This document shows, piece after piece, positions 33,801-46,900 of a stretch of DNA of 64,000 nt; position 1 is the first letter of the stretch; every line of letters starts with the position of its first letter. Origin of the DNA: Punica granatum (lineage: Eukaryota; Streptophyta; Magnoliopsida; Myrtales; Lythraceae); assembly GCF_007655135.1 (NCBI RefSeq), contig NW_022204098.1:1-64000 (forward strand), given 5' to 3'. Position numbers and translations under genes: made by a program. A model generated the notes under the pieces. It was not told the origin of the DNA, did no database searches, and worked only from the letters and a program-made list of their open reading frames with translations.

Positions 33801-35836
33801 ACATCCCCTTTTAATCGTTGCCCACGCTTTATTACTTATTGGACATGCTAGACCCGAACCTCATTCGTCGAAATCGTGACCGCGACATGAAATAATAAAT
33901 ATCGAAGAATTCCACAAATGGGATAAACGGGACGTATCATTCGGCTAATTAAATCACTTGGACTAAATAATTGGGTTAATCGATCCTTAGTTTGTAAACG
34001 CATCGATGGTTTACGGAACGGCGAGAATGCCCTTTTCCATCAAAAATTGACAATTTCAAAATACCGAGACACGTAACACGAACAGAATTGATGTCTATCG
34101 AGTACTCACGTGCTATGACTCGAGTCCGGGCCCAATTTGAGGCGGCCCGAGTCGGAGCACGCGAGTCCTTCTTAGACTCCTTCATGTGACGCGATCTCAA
34201 ATTTATTTCCAAACCTTGTAATTTTATCCTCCAAGGGCATAATCGTTATTCCGTGATTCACCGATACCCTAGGCTTTAGGGAGGTGGAAACACCTCGATC
34301 TATGGGCGAGAAAGGGCAACCCGTTCGGGCACGAGTTTCATTCACGCGGCCCATTTCGTTCGTTTTCAGTGTTTCTTTCTTCCTATTGTAGATTCGGTGG
34401 GGATCATTTTATTTCAGTTACAAAATACGAAAAACCGGATTAATCATACATTTGGCCTAATCGAACGCTAGATAATGGATGGGCGGAATGATAGATTCCA
34501 ATCTAGAGTCAAAACACGAGTTTGGCTAATTCGGTGAAACCGTAGCGACACTTAAGTGAATAAGAGTCCTAAAACAAATTCGCACATATAATTGGCTTAG
34601 AACCATATCCTAGCCCCCCCTCTATGTTTGTCTAGGTTAGACGCATTGTTTGCTAATCAACCCCGTTTAACAACTAATTAAATCACGTACATTCGACTTA
34701 ATACACCACTTGTCTGTATTCACCGATAGTTATCAGTTATTGTCTGTATTATGTCATTTTTATCAGTTTTCTTCTGTTTTCCACTTGCTTATGATGATTT
34801 ATTGCGGTTCGGGCCCAAGCCCATAGGTTACGTGTTGCACGGGGTCCAACGCCCCAAATCACCGAACACGAGGTCCAACGCCTCTTAATTCACCGAGTGC
34901 GTGCAACCCGAGTGCGGAATGGGATCTAGCCTCGATTCACCGTCACACTCCGAATCCGGCCTATGTGGAAGGCGGATTTGGATTGAGCGTGTGAAACGCG
35001 TTTAGATATCACCCGGGAGCTCGATCGGTCCAATGGTTACAGTGGGAACTAATCGGTTCTCCTGCAAACTGTCGGTTCGATTGAACCGACCCCCGGCTCC
35101 TTGAGCCCGCATTTGCCTTAATTCGTTTATCGGTTATTTAAAATACACGGTGAGCCGGAGCGGAATATTGGCCTAATGCGAACCGATCGGGATCCATTTA
35201 CTCATTCAGTTGTACTCTGTAATTAGTCGAGGGAACATTGCGAGAATTCTATTTGTATGTTTATTCATATGCTTGTAAGGATCCCGATCGATGAGCGAGA
35301 GGTCCGAGCGTCGAATCGGTTAAAGTTGGTCTACCCCTACCAAAGGGTGAGTAAGCTCGGATATTCGTGGTTTCGGTTCACGCAGGGAATCGACCATCAC
35401 GGTTCGATGAACTGTAACGCTAAGATAGTGAACCGACTCCTTGATGCACAAGCCTACTCATCTTTCGGACTCTTGGCCCAACTTGATCAATTCATTGAAT
35501 TTATGGTGTCAAAACGGGCGAGTCGAGCGCAACTCTAAGTCACGCGGTAAATAAACAAAATGGCAAGCCTAGCATTTAATAGGCCTGCACGTAATAGAAC
35601 CCCCGAATTCGGAATTTCCGGTTCCGTACGACTATTGCCTTAGCATTTAGATGTACCCCGTACCCCTAGACCCGACCGACTCAACGGCCCTCGACCTACG
35701 GGTCGTAAACAGTAAGTGGCGACTCCTTCTCATGCGTGTTCGTCGCGCATCCCCACGGGAAGGTGGATACTCCCAAGCCGCGTTGCATAGGCTTCACGCA
35801 TGCGTGCCCCGACGAGATGAAATTCGAGCGCGCACA
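30840..35836 (+). mobile_element. Element F, 3' LTR (4997 bp)
   Basis: It starts TGTCAGCACCCC after the polypurine tract and ends GAGCGCGCACA at the junction with the interrupted integrase of element C. TATAAA lies at 32133-32138 and a primer-binding-site-like motif at 35717-35726. The 23-nt hairpin found in the other LTRs is half deleted here (near 35570). It has one copy of the 195-bp module (around 32711), which accounts for most of the length difference from the B LTR. A 19-G run lies at 33377-33395. The right flank ATGGG (35837-35841) is the expected target duplication. Confidence 0.9.
33377..33395 (+). repeat. Homopolymer run of 19 G
   Basis: An uninterrupted run of 19 G followed by AGGGG, inside the F LTR. 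Such runs are slippage-prone and often miscalled in assemblies. No other LTR here has it. Confidence 0.9.
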
Positions 35837-38401
35837 ATGGGGCGTAGTTCGTTGGGCGGCGTTTTGATCTGATCGGCGTACACTTGACATTGGTGGCAAT
35901 GTCTGACATGCTTCACACAATTAGTCTCCATGGTGGACCAATAATAGCCTAGGCGCATAATCTTCTTAGCGAGCATGAGACTGTTCATATGGGGTCCACG
36001 GTTTCCCCTGTGCACTTCCTCCATAAGACGTCGCGACTCGTGTTCATCGATGCACCGAAGGAGCGTGGAGTCAAAGGAACGGCGGTAAAGCATCTCGCCG
36101 CTCAGAAAATAGTGTATCGCGAGGCGTCTGAGCGTCTTTCGGTCGCGGCGATCGGCGAATGGAGGGCATTGGCCGGTTCTTAGAAAGTTCTTGATGTCTT
36201 CGTACCATGGCTTTGCCTCGGACGCTTCGATTGCGTTGCAGTGTGCCGGTCCTTTGGTTATCTCAATCTCGAGGGGCTTGATAAGGTTTTCCTTGGTGAT
36301 GCTCACCATGGAGGCAAGCGTTGCGAGCGCGTCTGCAAACTGATTATTCATGCGCGGGGTGTAGGTGAACGAGATGTCTTCGAAGTTCTCGGTTAACCCC
36401 TCGAGGTACTCGTGGTATGGCACTAACTTCGCATCTTTTGTCTTCCATTGCCCCAATGTTTGGAAGATTGTGAGCATAGAGTCGTCGAATACTTCTAGCT
36501 CTTTTACCTTGAAATCAATCGCCGCTTGTAGGCCGAGAATACATGCCTCGTATTCGGCCACATTATTGGTGCACGGGAAGTCGATCTTTACCGCTACCGG
36601 GTAATAGCGTCCGTCTGGGGATATTAGCACTGCGCCAATGCCGGACCCTGTGGAGTTGACGGCGCCATCAAAATACATCTTCCATTCCGGTTTCTCCCCC
36701 TCATCATCTACTTGAAGAATCCCCTCATCTGGGAAGTTGGGGTCAATCGGCGTGTTGTCTTCAATTGGGAATTCTGCCAAATGATCCGCGATCGCCTGCC
36801 CCTTAACCGAGGTGCGGGATACGTACTTGATGTCATATTTCATCAACTGACAACGCCATTTGGCGATGTTCCACATGGAGGAAGGGCTGTCGAGTAAATA
36901 CTTTTGGGGATCCACCTTTGACAGCAAGCGAATCGTGTGATAAAGTGTGTATTGTCGGAGCCTCTGCATGACCCACACTAATGCACAACACATCTTCTCG
37001 ATTTTCGGATAATTGGACTCTCCGTTGGTGAACTTTTTGCTCAGATAATAGATCGCGTGCTCCGTGTGTGTGGACTCCTCCTCTTGCCCTAACATGCATC
37101 CTAATGATTGCCGGCGTACAGTTAGGTAAAGTATGAGGGGGCGACCTGGTGTAGGCGGAACCAATACCGGCGGTTGAACCAGATATGCTTTGATGGTGTC
37201 GAAGGCCTTCTGACATTCTTCGTCCTATTCGACCGCCGCGTTCTTGCGGAGCAAGCGAAAGAGTGGTTAGCATTTGTCTGTCAAGTTTGCAATGAATCAC
37301 GCGATGTAATTTAATCGCCCTAGAAAGCCTCGTACTTCACGGACCGATGACGGCGGAGGAAGCCCTTTGATTGCCTTGACTTTATCGGGATCTACCTCGA
37401 TGCCGCGCTCGCTGACCACGAATCCCAGCAGTTTTCCCGACCGGGCGCCGAACGTGCATTTTGCCGGATAAAGCCGGAGTCTGTACTCTTTTAAGCGGTC
37501 GAAAAGACGCTTCAAATTGACGAGGTGATCTTCTCCTTCTTTGGACTTGGCAATCATGTCGTCGACATAGACCTCGACTTCTTTGTGCATCATATCGTGG
37601 AACAATGTAACCATAGCCCTCTGATAAGTTGACCCGGCATTCTTGAGGCCGAAAGGCATGACGCGGTAACAAAAGGTTCCCCACATTGTGGTGAACGTCG
37701 TCTTGATCTTGTCTTCCTCGGCCATCCGAATTTGGTTGTATCCGGAGAAGCCGTCCATGAAAGAAAATTGGGTGTGGCGTGCTGTGTTATCAACTAGTAT
37801 GTCGATGTGGGGCAAGGGAAAATTGTCTTTGGGGCTAGCCTTGTTGAGGTCTCGGTAGTCGACGCAAACTCGAACCCTTCCGTCCTTCTTTTCTACCAGC
37901 ACAATGTTTGCCACCCATTCGGAATAGTTACAAACTTCGAGAAAACCTGCGTTGATCTGCTTGACAACCTCCTCTTTGATGCGGAGGAGGAGGCTCACCC
38001 GTTGCCGTCGTAATTGTTGTCGTTTGGGCGGGAACTTCTCCGTGTCTAGCGGGAGGAAGTGCTTCACTATCGACGGGTCTAGACCCGGCATGTCGGCGTA
38101 GGACAAGGCAAAGACTTCTTGGTATCTTGTTAGGAAGTCGATCATTCGGGCTCGTTGTGTTGGGTCGAGACCCGTGCCAATTTTCAAGGTGCGGGGCTCG
38201 TCTCCGGTGCCCACATTAATCTCTTCCGTTGGCTCGACTGAGGTGAGCTGGCCACCCTCGAGGAGGTGCAAACTCTCTTCGATCTCAAGCACTTGACTGT
38301 CTTCGTCGAGCCCTTCCCCGAAGTATACGGGTCGGGGTTCTCCGAGACACTCTTCGGATGGGTTCGAATCGACTCGTCGATGATTTGGATTCGAGTGGGG
38401 C
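35837..38401 (-). pseudogene. Element C pol: reverse transcriptase, two RNases H, truncated integrase
   Basis: The frame is equivalent to A reverse transcriptase onwards but runs in one frame without the A frameshift near 6240. It starts after the intron at 38401. The open part down to 37297 holds the reverse transcriptase with its YVDD. Three stops then lie close together (about 37220-37297) at the reverse transcriptase/RNase H border, two of them Gln CAA to TAA and Trp TGG to TAG relative to A. From 37164 the frame is open again through both RNases H (MYFDGAVNSTGSG) and the integrase zinc finger (CVKHVRHCHQCQ). It is cut at 35837 by the F LTR, before the integrase catalytic core. Not functional. 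Confidence 0.9.
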
Positions 38402-38612
38402 CTGGAAAATTGAAAGTATCGTCTTAGAACAATTAGAATGCTGTGAACGAGAGAGCAGGGAAAGAAATAGAATGCGCGAGAATTTAAAAAGTGCATGTAG
38501 GAAATTCATTGGTAGTATGGATCGTGAAACCATAATAGAAATCCCTCTTCCGTCGTGGGGCCTATGGTTGCGCCAACACGCGGGAAACATCTTTTACATA
38601 GATAAATCTTAC
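38402..38612 (-). other. Protease/reverse transcriptase intron of element C (211 nt)
   Basis: Donor GCCGATGT|GTAAGA and acceptor CCAG|GCCCCAC, as in element A. Removing 211 nt joins the protease-side frame to the reverse transcriptase frame (Ala-Asp-Val-Pro-His-Ser). The intron body is diverged from the 188-nt intron of A, while splice sites and frame effect are kept. Confidence 0.83.
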
Positions 38613-38932
38613 ACATCGGCGATCACAGCCGAATAGCGCGGGACTGAGGTCCAATTGTTGAGCTCCTCATTTTCCTGCGCCGGGCGGATGTGAACCCCTG
38701 AAGGAATCTCCTCGGTGACGACGTACACAGTTGGCGAAGCGTCAGGCGTGTTGTCGGGGTCCGAGGAAAGGCCGTCAAGGGTGCTCCCGATGATGAGTGG
38801 AGGTCGGGGAAAGGAGTGAGAAAGCTCCTCGTCTGAAAACGAGATGGTATTGGAGAAAATGGAGTTGACGGTTTCCTCCATCCGGTCCGGAGACGTCCCC
38901 TTGGGTACTTGTGCGGCCGTTAGGACCCGCAT
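38613..38932 (-). pseudogene. Element C protease region with catalytic core deleted
   Basis: It aligns to the start of the A protease region (NSIFSNTISFSDEE against NSIFSNQISFSEDE) and then jumps directly to its end (GVHIRPAQENEELNNWTS). About 250 codons are missing in frame, including the Asp active site, the LLGRPW segment and the G-patch-like motif. The deletion keeps the frame into the intron donor. The element could not make its own protease. Confidence 0.85.
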
Positions 38933-41489
38933 GAGGGGTTTCCCTGTGTGGTTCCGAGCTGAGGAGGAGGGCCAGCAACGATATGTGGGCCGGAGATTTG
39001 GCCATCTGTTCCGCTACCTTGTACTCACTTGCCTTGATAATTTTCATAAAGGCTTCAGCTTCTTCCTCGGTCACCCTCTTGGGCGGAGCACGCGCGACAC
39101 TCCAGGTATCACCTCTGTTTCCGCGGCGGGTGCCTTTCCCTTGTCTGTGACTGTCGGGTTCTCATATACCCGTCCCGAGCGAGTTATGCCCATAACGCCA
39201 AGTTGTTGCTCGAGGCTTCCGACGCTCCCCTCATAAGTCCAAGGGACCTTGTCGTTCGAGTATGGCTCTCGGGCGGGGACATCTATGACGAACGGGGTGA
39301 GAGGTGCGTCAATTCCAGTGAACCCAACCGTAGCTTCTGTAAGGACGTACTCAATCACGAAGGGAGAAGGGCAGCCTTGCTCGCTTTCGCCCTCCCCTGA
39401 TGTGCAGATGGTGATCATGTTGATGGAGGACCCCTGAGCCGGTCCATGGTCGGGGAGGGGATTAGCTTGTACATTTGGAGATCTTATAGCATTGAATACG
39501 AGCTCCTTCGCATCAATCATCTCCTCGATCCTCTCCCTTAACCTCCAACAAGTGTCTAGGGTGTGCCCTGGTGCCCCCCGATGGTACTCGCACTGCTTGC
39601 TTTGATCTTGGATGGTTGGATCGAAGCTCGAGCCGGGCGCTATTGTCTCGATCTTATCGCGAATTTGCCGGTAAATGTGGGAAAGCGGGACCGGCAGGGC
39701 CGGGTATTATCTGCGGGGTCGCGATTGTGCTGCACCGCCCTGTTGACCTTGCGGGGGCGGGACTCGTTGTGTCTGCTGAGAAGCCCTCGGAGCTGGGGGT
39801 TGGTATTGAGGGGCTTGGGATGGAGTAGGGGCATAATGGTGGACGACGGGCGATGGCACCGTAGGTGGGGGTGGAGGCGGTAGTGCGGAATAGTAGATCG
39901 GTTTGGTAGGGGGTTGAGGCCGATATTGAGGTACATGCCGGGCGTAGGAGGGAGCTACGGGAGGTGCAGACGTGAAATTCATCGAATACTGCTGGGACGC
40001 CTGATGTACCGTGTTGATGGCGTTCACTGAAACTTCCTTCCCTCTCCTCCCGCCGGACGATGACGACGTCGCGGGGACCTTCTTTGATGACTCCTCTCCT
40101 TTACTGGCGGGGCCTTCCATCCTGCCAAGCTTAATGCCCAAATCAAGCTTTTTCCTGGCCTCGATGAGATCGGAGAAAGAGGAGGTGTAGGCCAACAAAT
40201 GCGAGTAATATACTCCTCTCAGCGTGGAGTGGAATAGCTGGATCTATTGTGCTTCGCTGATCGGAGGGATGTGCTTTGTCGCTTGGGCGCGCCATTTGGT
40301 GGCGTATTCCTCGAATCTTTGGCCTTGTGCCATCTCTTTCATGCTCAGTTCCAAGAGGGTCGGAGGCGTTTCCGCACAGTATTGGTATTGGTCGATGAGC
40401 TTCCGAGAAAGGTCCGCCCATGTCGGAATGTCCTCGGAGAGCGGATCCCGACAGGCTGTCTTGGAATGAGTGAATAACGAATTCTTCGTGGTCCTAGTAT
40501 TGTAGCATCTTCCCCTGGTAATGGCGGAGATGGTGCCGCGGGTCCGTTGTGCCTTCATAAACCCTGAATTCCGGGATCTTGACCTTCGATGGTAATCGCA
40601 TGCCCGGGAACATACTACAGTCACCATAGCGCGCATCGGGTTGAATATCACTTGCCTGCAGGGCCCGTATTGTTTCTTCCATCCTCTTGAGTCTTCGCTC
40701 CTGCTCGGTGTCAGCCTCGGTGAAAAAGTGAGTCGGCGAGGCGAATTGGGCTGCGTGAGTCGGCGTGCCTGGTTCGTGGAAAGTGGTGTTTATTGGCGGT
40801 TGTGCTTGGTAGGGAAAGCTAGTGTGAGGTTGTAGAGGCAGGTAGGAGGGAAGCTCTGCGGCTTGAGATTGAGTCGGAGCAGGCGCGCTTGAGGCCGGAA
40901 AAACCGTCGGCGGAGGGGCGACATAGATTGCGGCCAAGACCGGCATAGAAACAGGTGGCGGCGCGGACAAGTTCTGATCCGGAATGAGGAATGCCGTCGG
41001 TGGAAGAGGGACAGCAGTGGGGGCCGGCGGTGGCGGGAATGGACTGGTGAAGGGGTGAGCCATGGACGTATGCAGTGTTGGTGGCGCGGGCGCGTCCATG
41101 TTCTCCGGGGCCTGAGTCGGCGGGACCCAAGGAGTCGGGTCGACTGTTGGCCCCTGTCCAGGTAGAGGCGTGGAGCTCAAGGATGCACGGTTTGGTCCTC
41201 TGAGCAGGGCGAGCAGCTCTGCCATGTTGGTGGCCATTTGGTTGACCGTGCCCTCGAGTGCTGCGATGCGGGCTTGGTCGTCGGAGGCGGATGAAGTCAA
41301 CGAGGCCGATAGAAGGGGCGCCCCTGAAGACGTCGGGGGCGGGAGATGCGTAGGAGGGGCGCCCGAATACGCCGGGAGTATGCCTGCAGGAGTCGAAGGC
41401 GGCGGAGCGTGCATCGGGGGTGGTTGGGAATGAGCCGGAACCGGCGGGTTGACTTCTTTGGAGATATTGACTCGATCCCCTTCCGCCAT
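38933..41489 (-). pseudogene. Element C gag, broken
   Basis: The start MAEGDRVN at 41489 is followed by a proline-rich N-terminus and, in the same frame, the beginning of capsid (IPEFRVYEGTTDPRHHLRHY). A TAG replaces the conserved Trp near 40494, then the frame shifts, and a second TAG replaces a Gln near 40244. Capsid continues to about 39707. The zinc-knuckle part follows, then more frame changes near 39072 and 38935. The pieces together cover the whole A gag. Not translatable as one protein. Confidence 0.85.
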
Positions 41490-41804
41490 CCTGAGACGCT
41501 GACGTGTCGGATAACGGTGCGACGCCAGTTGCGATCACCTAGATTCCAAGATTGTGTAAGGCCAACGTCGACATTTTGAAATGATGAGTACGGAATAAAT
41601 AAGGGGACAAGATGTATGAGATGCATGAGTTTTCAAAATACTAATTTCATTACATCGATTTGATTCGAGTTCCAAAGTTTTTGCAAAATACAACGCACGA
41701 AATAAAAGGAACATAAACGTAAAGCCGACATCCCTTTGCGCCCGGTGGCGGGTTGAGAGCGGCGTGGGTCCGAGCGAGGGCAAAAACGGGCGCGTGCACT
41801 AATC
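41490..41804 (-). other. Spacer between ORF1 and gag of element C
   Basis: Non-coding. It contains the conserved CTAG|GT...ACTGGCGTC candidate acceptor at 41540/41538, 49 nt upstream of the gag start as in A, and a segment around 41620-41690 shared with A, E and F. Nothing else recognised. Confidence 0.6.
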
Positions 41805-43304
41805 CTAGGGGTGGGAGACCTCGCGCGCCCTTGCACGCACTCGGTCCAACCTCGCGCTCAAACGTGCCATCTCCTTCTCTAAATGCGCGACCCGGGCGCG
41901 TGCTCGAGCTAACTCCGTCTGAAGTTCCCTGTAGTCCGCGACCTCCGCGTGAGAGTCGACGAGCTCGCAACGAAGCCTATCTCACTCCTCCCTGATGGTC
42001 CGTAGCTCTGCACACATAGCCGCTTGGGCGGAGCTTTCGGCTTCAGGAGCGGGGGTAGGTGCAGCTCGGGGAGTCGGGATGTCCTGGGACCGTTGCGACG
42101 ATGTCGATCCCTGCGGATAGAACCGGGCCACGTATGCTAATGTGGCGGAGAATGCTCGCTCTTCGTCGGTGGGATGCTCGGGGAAGTACAGACGCTGTAT
42201 GGTGCTAGCGTCCCGTTGGCGGTGGATCTCTCGAATCTGTAGGAATCTTGCGGGGGCCGTGGATGTGGAGTCAGCCCACTGGATGCGGTAGGGTAGGCGG
42301 TCCGCCTCGGCGGAAATGCCCTGTAAGCCGCCGAGTTGTCTGATTACCCGGCCGGGGAATACGAGCGTGCTCCCCAAGTGGCTAAAAAGAGGGTCTCCCA
42401 CAATTCCGGGGCATCCCGTGATCATGGGGTCGCCGGGATTCCATCGAGCGACCCGTAAGAACCGTGCGGGCGTTAATTCGCGCCAAAAATGCCTCCATTC
42501 TGAGAAGCTGTGCTCGGGAGGTGGGATGACCAGTACCAGGCGCTCGATCAGCGAACGCTTGTCAGTGATGTAGGAGAAAGGATGTGACGAACAAAAGGGA
42601 CGGACGTGCGCGAGAAGCCAAATCTGCAGTAGGTGCGGGGATCCTCTCATCCTGCCGCGCCGAACCTCTCTGACATAGTCTAAAGACCGAATGGTCTCGG
42701 TTAACAAAGTCTCCACGTAACTATGGCCTCCCACTGCTTGGAGGACGACTTGGGCTATAGCCCCGTCAACGAGGTTCGGCGAGTACAGGAACAAGAGAGT
42801 GCCGAAGACCAAGAGCAGGAATCCGTGACACGCGTCGCGCTGATAGGATGCCGTCGAAGGTGTCAATGCGCGGAGGAGCGTCCAATCAGAGAGCCATGCG
42901 ATCCTGATGCCGTGGTCCCATCCTTGATGAAGCTCTTGGTGGATTTTTAGGGTGGGTATGCCGAGGAGGTTGGAGAGCTGACTCCGAATGGTCGCGAATG
43001 GGTTGGGCACAAAGATGCCTTGGGTTGTGGGCGTGGACCTCTGGATGAGTGCCGTGTACTCCTCGATCGTAGGGGCTCACTCCGTCCCCTGAAAGTTGAA
43101 TACTGCGTGCTCGGGGTCCCAAAACTCCATGGCGGTCCTCAAGAAGATCCAATCCACCGGAGTTTCTGTGAACATGACCATGTCTCCGACGATGCCCTGA
43201 ATGTAGGCGTGATCCACTGGTCGGAGAGTCCTCCAGATGCGCATGATATCTTGTCTTGGCGGTGTGATTGCTTCGAGCCTGAGACCGGGAGTCGGGCGGT
43301 CCAT
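41805..43304 (-). pseudogene. Element C ORF1 with two premature stops
   Basis: The frame from MDRPTPGLRLEAITPP at 43304 to the natural stop at 41805 equals A ORF1 in length (499 against 496 codons), with no frameshift. Two in-frame TGA codons interrupt it: one at 43077-43079 after VFNFQGTE, one at 41982-41984 in the C-terminal coiled-coil part. Conserved segments such as QRDACHGFLLLVFGTLLF and GRMRGSPHLLQIWLLAH are retained. Frame retention over 1.5 kb suggests it was under selection until recently. Same start-codon context with an overlapping splice donor as in A. Confidence 0.85.
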
Positions 43305-43305
43305 C

Positions 43306-43312
43306 CTTACCT
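43306..43312 (-). promoter_or_regulatory. Candidate 5' splice site overlapping the ORF1 start (element C)
   Basis: TTTAG|GTAAGGATGG on the minus strand: full donor consensus with the ORF1 ATG at intron position +7, exactly as in element A, despite divergence of the flanks. Confidence 0.5.
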
Positions 43313-43892
43313 AAATGGAGGAGATGTCGGCTTAACCTTTTAGAGATCAAATCAATGTAATGTCCTAAGTTGTTTTTGAAAATGATGCATGTAGTGCGAA
43401 AAGATAAACTATAATCACATCTTTTACAGTATACATTACTTTTTCTCTCGGAAAAACAACAAAAGGCCCATCCTAAAGGAAAACTACGGGCCGACTCAAT
43501 GACTTGACTTTGGGGTCGGTTGACGGCATGGAGGCAGATATTGGTCCAGCATGACGGTCCCTATGTATGCATGGTTCTCGGCGCTACTGGGAAAACCACT
43601 AACTAGGGATGGGGGCTCCCGATACAAGGGTGTGAATTCCTTGAAATCGAGCGAGGATCTTTGGGGGCCGGTTCGGTGGCATAGCCGACTCGATCCGTTC
43701 CCTTACTCGGAACCTCTGACTAACCTAGCTTCTTATTTCGGTGCCCGTGGGATTTCGGACAAGGTACCTAGGAACCCGCTAGAATGATGCGATGCAAATG
43801 CAAGAAATAAATGTGCTTAAAAATAGATGTACGGAAAGCGGTAAATAGACATGCGAGCAAACAAACGGAATCGAGCCCGAACCCTCTAAATG
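43311..43892 (-). other. Element C 5' leader
   Basis: Non-coding leader between primer binding site and ORF1. Positions 43543-43760 are conserved with A and E. No protein is supported. Confidence 0.65.
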
Positions 43893-43910
43893 TCCCCAGT
43901 GGAGTCGCCA
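43893..43910 (-). other. Primer binding site of element C
   Basis: The minus strand reads TGGCGACTCCACTGGGGA, three bases (GCT) after the LTR end at 43914. Identical to A and E. Confidence 0.92.
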
Positions 43911-43913
43911 AGC

Positions 43914-46900
43914 TGTGCGCACCCGAATTTAATCTCGTCGGGGCATGCATGCGCGATGCCTATGCGACGCGGCTCTTGAGTATCCACCTTCCTGGGGACG
44001 CGCGAAGGACGCAAGTGAGAAGGAGTCGCCACTTGCCATTTTACGACCCGAAGGTCGAGGGCCGGCAAGTTACCCCGGTCTAGGGGTACGGGGTACACCT
44101 AATTGCTAAGGCATATGGTCTGCGAAACCTGAGGTTCCGAATTCGGGGGTTCTATTACGTGCGGGCCTATATCCCGCACGCCCTTTCGGTACTCTAGTTT
44201 GCTAGGCTTGCCATTTTGTTTATTGATCGCGTGATTTAGGGTTGCACTTGACTCGCCCGTTTTGACACCATAAAGTCGATGAATTGATCAAGTTGGGCCA
44301 AGAACCCAAAAGATGAGTAGGCTCGTGCGTCGAGGAACCGGTTCACTATCCTCGCGTTTACAGTTCGTCAAACCACGGCGGTCAACTCCCTGCGTGAACC
44401 GACACCGCGAGTGTTCGGGTTTACTCGTCTCTAGGCATTAATAGACCAACTTAACCGATTCAACACTCGGACCTCTCGCTTGCCGATCGGGGATCCTTAC
44501 AAATAAATGAATAGATGTACAAATAAGATCTTCACAATGTTCACTCGAATAATTACATAATACAACTGAATAAGTAAATGGATCCCGATTGGTTTGCATT
44601 GGGCCAATATTCCACTCCGGCTCTCCGTGTGTTTTGAATAATCGATAAATAAATTAAGGTAACGCGGGCTCGAAGAGCCGGGGGTCGGGTCCAATCGAAC
44701 CGACGGTTTGCAAGAGAACCGATTAGTTCCCACTGTAACCGTTGGACCGATCGAGCTCCTGGGTGATATCTAAACACGTTTCACGCATCCAATCCAAGTT
44801 GCCTTCCACATAGGCCACATTTGGAGTGTGATGGTGACTCGAGGCTAGATCCCATTCCGCACTCGGGTTGCACGCGCTCAGTGAGTTAGGAGGCGTTGGA
44901 CCTCGTGTTCGGTGATTTGGGGCGTTGGGCCCCGTGCAACACGTAACCTATGGGCTCGGACTCGAACCGCAATAAATTAGTAAAAGTAAATGGAAAACAG
45001 AAGAAAACTGATAAAACTGATGGAAAACAGATAACAACTGACAAACGTAGGTGGATACAGACAAGTTGTGTATTAAGTCGAATGTACGTGATTTAATCAG
45101 TTATTAACCGGGGTTGATTAACAACCAATGTGTCTAACCTAGGCAAACATAGGTGGTGGACTAGGATAGGGTTCTAAGCTAATTACATGTGTGTATTTGT
45201 TTTAAGACTCTTGTTCAGGGAGATGACGTTGCGGTTTCACCGAATTAGCCAAACTCGTATTTTGACTCTAGATTGGAATCTAATATCCCACCTATCCATC
45301 ATCTAATGTTCGTTTAAGTCGAGTGCATGATTAATCCGGTTCTTCGTATTTTGTAACTGAAGTAAAATGTTCACCACCGAATCTACGATAGGAAGATAGA
45401 AACACCGAAGGTGAACGGAATGGGTCGTGCGAATGAAACTCGTACTAGAACGGGTTGCCCCCTTCCCGTCCATAGATCGAGGTATTTCCAACTCCCTAAC
45501 GCCTAGGGTATGGGTGAATCACGGAAATGACGGTTATGCCCTTGAACAATAAAATTGTGATGTTCGTGTACAAATTGAAGATCATGTGACACGAAGAAGT
45601 CTAGGGAGGACTCGCGCGTCTCGACTCGAGCCGCCTCAAATCGGGCCCGGACTCGAGTCGTAACACGCAAGTACTCGCTAGACATTGATTCTATTCGTGT
45701 TACACATCTCAATACTTTGAAATTGTGAGCTTTTTAGGAAAAAGGGCATTCTCGCCGTTCCGTGAACCATCGATGCGTTTACGAATTAATAGTCCATTTA
45801 TCCAATTATTTAGTCCAAGCTGTTTAGTTAATCGAATAGCACGTCCCACTTTCCCTATTCGTGGAATTGTTCGGTGGTTACCAATTTGTATCATAATTAT
45901 GGGTTTGATGAATGATTATCTGAAATTAACATGACTAATAAATAGTTAATGCATGATCAACAATTAAACGAAAAAATATGATTACAAACAAATCTAAGAA
46001 CCGACTTCCAAGAGGAGGAAGAGGCCGGCCTAGACTCGAGGATAGCCACGGGACACTCGACCACATCCCGAGGGAAATAACCGAATGTTTCCTTAGCTCG
46101 ACCCCGAATCTTGAGTGGTCTCTCACCCCGATTTCAATCGTTTCTTACATACTTCATACACCATAGATGTCAATGATGTGGATATTCAATAAAGCGACGC
46201 CGTCATGACTTCAGGTGCGCGAACAAACACATGGAGCATACACAAGCATCATGTTTAAGGGAAACGATAAAAACGGCGTCGACCCATATGATAACAAATC
46301 GAAGAGAAAAAAGAAACAAATCATGGGAAATGTGCGGAATCTCGGGATAAGAGGTCCACGACTTCGGGTGGACCAAGGAGCCTCTCGGCCCTCTTCCGTG
46401 GAAGATAACCGCGGGTCCTTCTTGGTGCAACCGAGGTCATGAGGCCTCTCTTCCCTAGATTTCGGCCCTTTCCCATCGTGTCGACATATCTTAATCACGG
46501 TTAAAGGCAAGTAAGTGTAGGGAGCAACGGACTTCGGGGTGAAAGAGCTCCTGGTGCGTTTGTGAGGGACAAGGGAACTCTCGGCCATCCCTTCGGGAGG
46601 AGTGGCCGTGAGTTCCGTGACCCCTACGGACCACGAGGGGCTCTCCAACCTCGAACTAGGTCGTCTCCCATTACGACATGCACGTTCATGCAATGTTCGG
46701 ACGTAGCAAAGGAAGTAAAAATACGTAACGATGCATGGGAGTGCATGAGAGGCACGGATCCGAAAGGAAAATAGCAACTTTCATGCATTCGGGCTCTTTA
46801 AATCGCACTAACACTTCATAACAACAAACATAGAGGATCCTAACTTCTCTAAGTCGTAGAGGGGTGTTACCTAGCTTCGATGTACGAGGGAAAGAGTCGG

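Noticed and set aside
35837..38496. Element C as a functional second autonomous copy
   Set aside because: Premature stops, loss of the protease core and integrase truncation.
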